From: Actinomycetota bacterium | Lineage (GTDB): Bacteria > Actinomycetota > Acidimicrobiia > Acidimicrobiales > Aldehydirespiratoraceae | Direction of reading: 5' to 3' | NCBI GenBank assembly: GCA_012271125.1 | Contig: JAAXHB010000095.1 | Coordinates: 1 to 17,972, forward strand | DNA: 17,972 bases | Part shown: in pieces, positions 15,782-17,972 of the stretch | How the letters are laid out: each line of letters begins with the position of its first letter | Position numbering within the stretch: the first letter of the stretch is position 1 | Notes under the pieces: model-generated | Database searches by the model: none | What the model saw: the letters and a program-made list of their open reading frames with translations, nothing else | What the model was told of the DNA's origin: nothing | Program-made: the position numbers and the translations under genes

Positions 15782-17408
15782 TGCGGCGTTCACGGTCGGC
15801 CCAAAGAGTTTCACGAAGAGCGAACTTTTGAATTTTGCCGGTTGCGGTCTTGGGGAGATCGCCAAAGGTCACTGTTTTCGGTGCCTTGAAGCGAGCGATT
15901 TGAGTTTTGACATGTTCGACCAAGTCTGCTTCGCTGGTTTCGGCGCCGGTTCGTAGCACTACGAAGGCAGCGGGGACTTCGCCCCACTGGTCATCAGGAG
16001 CGGCGACTACTGCGCATTCGACAACATCGGGATGTGAAGCAAGGGCTTGCTCCACCTCGATTGAGGCAATGTTTTCGCCGCCGGAGATGATCACGTCTTT
16101 GGCGCGGTCACGCACTTCGGCGTAGCCGTGTTCGTGCATGACTGCCATGTCGCCGGTGCGGAACCATTTCCCGCCGGGGCCTTCGATGCTGGCAGCAGCA
16201 GTGGCGTCGGGGTCCTTGTAGTAGCCAACCATGACGTTGTTGCCGCGAATGGCGATTTCGCCTTGGGTTTCGCCGTCGGCGGGCACATCGTCACCGTTGG
16301 CGTCAATCACACGAATTGGTGCGGTGACTAGCGTGCCGACACCTTGGCGTGCCTTAATCTTGGCTTGTTCATCTGTGGGTAGGTCGTTCCATTCGCTGCG
16401 CCAGTCACAGATCAGCGACGGTCCGTAGGTTTCGGTCAGGCCATATAGGTGAGTGACGTCAATGTTGAGCTCGCTGAGCTGGGAAATCAGCGTCGGCGAC
16501 GGCGGTGCGCCGCCGGTAGCTATCTTGACCTTGTGCGGTGCGGGCGCAGCGTTGGGGTCGTTGACAAGGCCGATTAGCACAGTCGGCGCGGCGTTGAAAT
16601 GCGTCACGCCGTCTTCATGAATGCGTTTCCAAACAGTTGCGGGGTCGAGGGTGCGCAACATGACATGGGTGCCGCCCACAGCGGTGACCGCCCAGGGGAA
16701 GCACCAGCCGTTGCAGTGAAAAATCGGCAACGTCCACAGGAACACGGCGTCACTGTCGAGGCCGGCTTGGGCGACCATTGCCAAGGCGTTCATGTATGCG
16801 CCGCGATGCGAGTACATGACGCCTTTGGGGTTGCCGGTGGTGCCGGAGGTGTAGTTCAGGCTTAGCAGGTTGTGTTCGTTGGTGACGTCGACTCGGTAGG
16901 GCATGGCGTTGGCGAGCAGGGTCTCGTAGGCATAGTTGTTGCTGACGTCAACGCCATTGTCAACAGTGCCGTACTCATGGCTGGAGATGACAAGTCGGAT
17001 GCCGTTATCGAGACGTTTTTGAATACCGACGGCTACATCTGCGAGCTCAGGGTCAACGAAGAGGACTTTGGCACCGGCGTGTTCAACGATCCAGGCAAGC
17101 TCAGGTTCAGAGAGGCGAGAGTTGAGGGCGTTGAAGACGATTTGAGCCATCGGGAAGGCGAACGTTGCTTCGAGAGCCATCGAGACGTTGGGAGCGAGGA
17201 CCGAGACCTTGTCGCCTGCTTGAAGACCGAGTTCAGTGACTGCTGCGCCGGCGAGACGTTCGCAGCGGTCGGCGAATTCTTCATAGGTGCGTCGGATTGG
17301 GCCGTCAATAACAGCGAGACGGTCACCGTGGACGACACGAGCACGGTCTAGGTAGGCAACCGGTGACATTGGCACCGGAACAAATGGTGAGCTGATGTCA
17401 GTGCTCAT
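15774..17408 (-). CDS. Acyl-CoA synthetase of the DmdB/AAE-like AMP-forming family
   Basis: A 544-residue adenylate-forming ligase: acid + ATP + CoA to acyl-CoA + AMP + PPi, cytoplasmic. Seen: P-loop YTSGTTGNPKG (186-196), FHCNGWCFPW (230-239), YGLTETYGP (322-330), the hinge region WFRTGDMAVMHEHGYAEVRDR (415-435), RAKDVIISGGENIASIEVE (435-453) and the catalytic Lys K525 in PKTATGKIQK. FHCNGWCFPW and ALNSRLSEPELAWIVEHAGAK fit the DmdB (methylmercaptopropionyl-CoA ligase) and plant AAE-like group, acting on short to medium acids; the exact acid cannot be read. Its ATG at 17408 follows proS by 57 bp and has no ribosome binding site; the intervening Asp-rich frame ends in TGA overlapping this ATG. 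Stop overlaps modC by 8 bp tail to tail. Confidence 0.9.
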   Translation of the reverse strand: MSTDISSPFVPVPMSPVAYLDRARVVHGDRLAVIDGPIRRTYEEFADRCERLAGAAVTELGLQAGDKVSVLAPNVSMALEATFAFPMAQIVFNALNSRLSEPELAWIVEHAGAKVLFVDPELADVAVGIQKRLDNGIRLVISSHEYGTVDNGVDVSNNYAYETLLANAMPYRVDVTNEHNLLSLNYTSGTTGNPKGVMYSHRGAYMNALAMVAQAGLDSDAVFLWTLPIFHCNGWCFPWAVTAVGGTHVMLRTLDPATVWKRIHEDGVTHFNAAPTVLIGLVNDPNAAPAPHKVKIATGGAPPSPTLISQLSELNIDVTHLYGLTETYGPSLICDWRSEWNDLPTDEQAKIKARQGVGTLVTAPIRVIDANGDDVPADGETQGEIAIRGNNVMVGYYKDPDATAAASIEGPGGKWFRTGDMAVMHEHGYAEVRDRAKDVIISGGENIASIEVEQALASHPDVVECAVVAAPDDQWGEVPAAFVVLRTGAETSEADLVEHVKTQIARFKAPKTVTFGDLPKTATGKIQKFALRETLWADRERRIN

Positions 17409-17467
17409 TTGCCGTAGATGTCGTTGTCGTCGTAGCCGGCGTCGTCATCGTTGTCGTCATCGTCATC
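17405..17467 (-). repeat. GAC/GAT/AAC triplet tract between proS and the acyl-CoA ligase, open in a second frame
   Basis: On the minus strand this is 20 codons plus a stop, giving D5-N-D3-A-G-Y-D-D-N-D-I-Y-G-K, in the +1 frame relative to proS. It begins at the proS stop and ends in TGA, which overlaps the next gene's ATG as ATGA. Third codon positions are strongly C/T as in real coding. In the plain reading it is non-coding. A one-base change near 17470 would make it an acidic tail on ProS. Confidence 0.55.
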
Positions 17468-17972
17468 ATGCAGCGTCGATCAGAGCCTTGACGCGACCGG
17501 CGGCATCGTCAAGGTCAACAAGTTCAACTTCGCCATTAGCACGCTGGACGAGCTCGACTTGGCCGTCGGCAAGCGCACGTCCAATCGTCACCCTAAAGGG
17601 GATGCCGATGAGCTCAGCATCGGCGAATTTCACACCGGCACGGGCATCACGATCATCTAGTAGGGCATCTATGTCAAGGTCCCGCAATGCCGTGTAGACA
17701 GATTCGCCGGCGGTGGCTGCGTCGCTGTCGTTGATATTGGCAACGGTAACGACGGCCTCATATGGCGCAACGGGAACAGGCCAGATGAGTCCCTTGTCGT
17801 CGTGGTGGGCTTCGGCGATGGCAGCCATGGCACGACCGATGCCGATGCCGTAGGAGCCCATGGTGATCGGGCGCTGCTCGCCGGAGTCGTCTAAAACGAC
17901 GGCTTCCATGATTTCGGAGTAGCGGCGGCCGAGTTTGAAGATATGGCCGGTTTCGATGCAGCGCAAGATTTC
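17466..17972 (-). CDS. proS: Prolyl-tRNA synthetase, C-terminal part (5' end beyond window)
   Basis: The C-terminal 168 residues of a class II prolyl-tRNA synthetase, which charges tRNA-Pro. It begins in frame at the window edge: EILRCIETGHIFKLGRRYSEIM, the ProS strand preceding motif 3. Then come MGSYGIGIGRAMAAIAE with the ATP-binding class II motif 3 Arg, and the anticodon-binding domain (IWPVPVAPYEAVV, DRDARAGVKFADAELIGIPFRVTIGR, ending DDAAGRVKALIDAA). The GHIF and MGSYGIG forms match the bacterial type. The 5' part lies beyond base 17972. The acyl-CoA ligase follows on the same strand; the Asp-rich tract at 17405-17467 separates them. Confidence 0.95.
   Translation of the reverse strand, partial: EILRCIETGHIFKLGRRYSEIMEAVVLDDSGEQRPITMGSYGIGIGRAMAAIAEAHHDDKGLIWPVPVAPYEAVVTVANINDSDAATAGESVYTALRDLDIDALLDDRDARAGVKFADAELIGIPFRVTIGRALADGQVELVQRANGEVELVDLDDAAGRVKALIDAA

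Overview
This window looks like a chromosomal segment from a moderate-GC bacterium. I infer an actinobacterium, possibly a free-living Acidimicrobiia-like lineage. The reasons are an LLM-class (luciferase-like) F420/FMN oxidoreductase, several GTG starts, a LivG with the LSTGT-type signature I associate with actinobacteria, fused branched-chain-type ABC subunits, and a DmdB/AAE-like acyl-CoA ligase. No rRNA, tRNA, CRISPR array or transposase was found, so the taxonomy is inference only.

Layout from left to right. (1) 95-1084(-): an LLM-class flavin/F420 oxidoreductase, transcribed away from a two-gene transporter operon at 1172-6189(+). The first protein is a complete MFS carrier fused to a LivF-type ABC ATPase. 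The second is a LivH-LivM-LivG triple fusion. Together the two chains hold all four LivFGHM core parts plus an extra MFS carrier. No substrate-binding protein is in the window. (2) 6266-10085: an accessory-looking insert that looks AT-richer than its flanks. It holds a UvrD-type helicase with an N-terminal RelE/ParE-like domain (-) and a divergent Orc1/Cdc6-like AAA+ ATPase with a winged-helix end (+). They share a 361-bp AT-rich intergenic region with a good sigma-70-type promoter and a 15-bp tandem repeat. (3) 10142-11961(-): an O-acetylhomoserine sulfhydrylase (MetY type) and a small one-helix membrane protein of unknown function. (4) 12106-13185(-): an MscS channel, divergent by only 13 bp from a modABC molybdate/tungstate transport operon at 13199-15781(+). 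(5) 15774-17972(-): an acyl-CoA ligase and, upstream of it, the C-terminal part of prolyl-tRNA synthetase, cut by the window edge.

Themes worth following: the MFS-ABC fusion; the RelE-like/UvrD helicase paired with an AAA+ ATPase; and recurring Asp/Asn-rich GAC-GAC-AAC triplet tracts at three unrelated loci, namely the LLM oxidoreductase, ModA, and the proS/acyl-CoA ligase junction. In the junction the tract is open in a frame that would add an acidic tail to ProS and ends in an ATGA overlap with the next gene.
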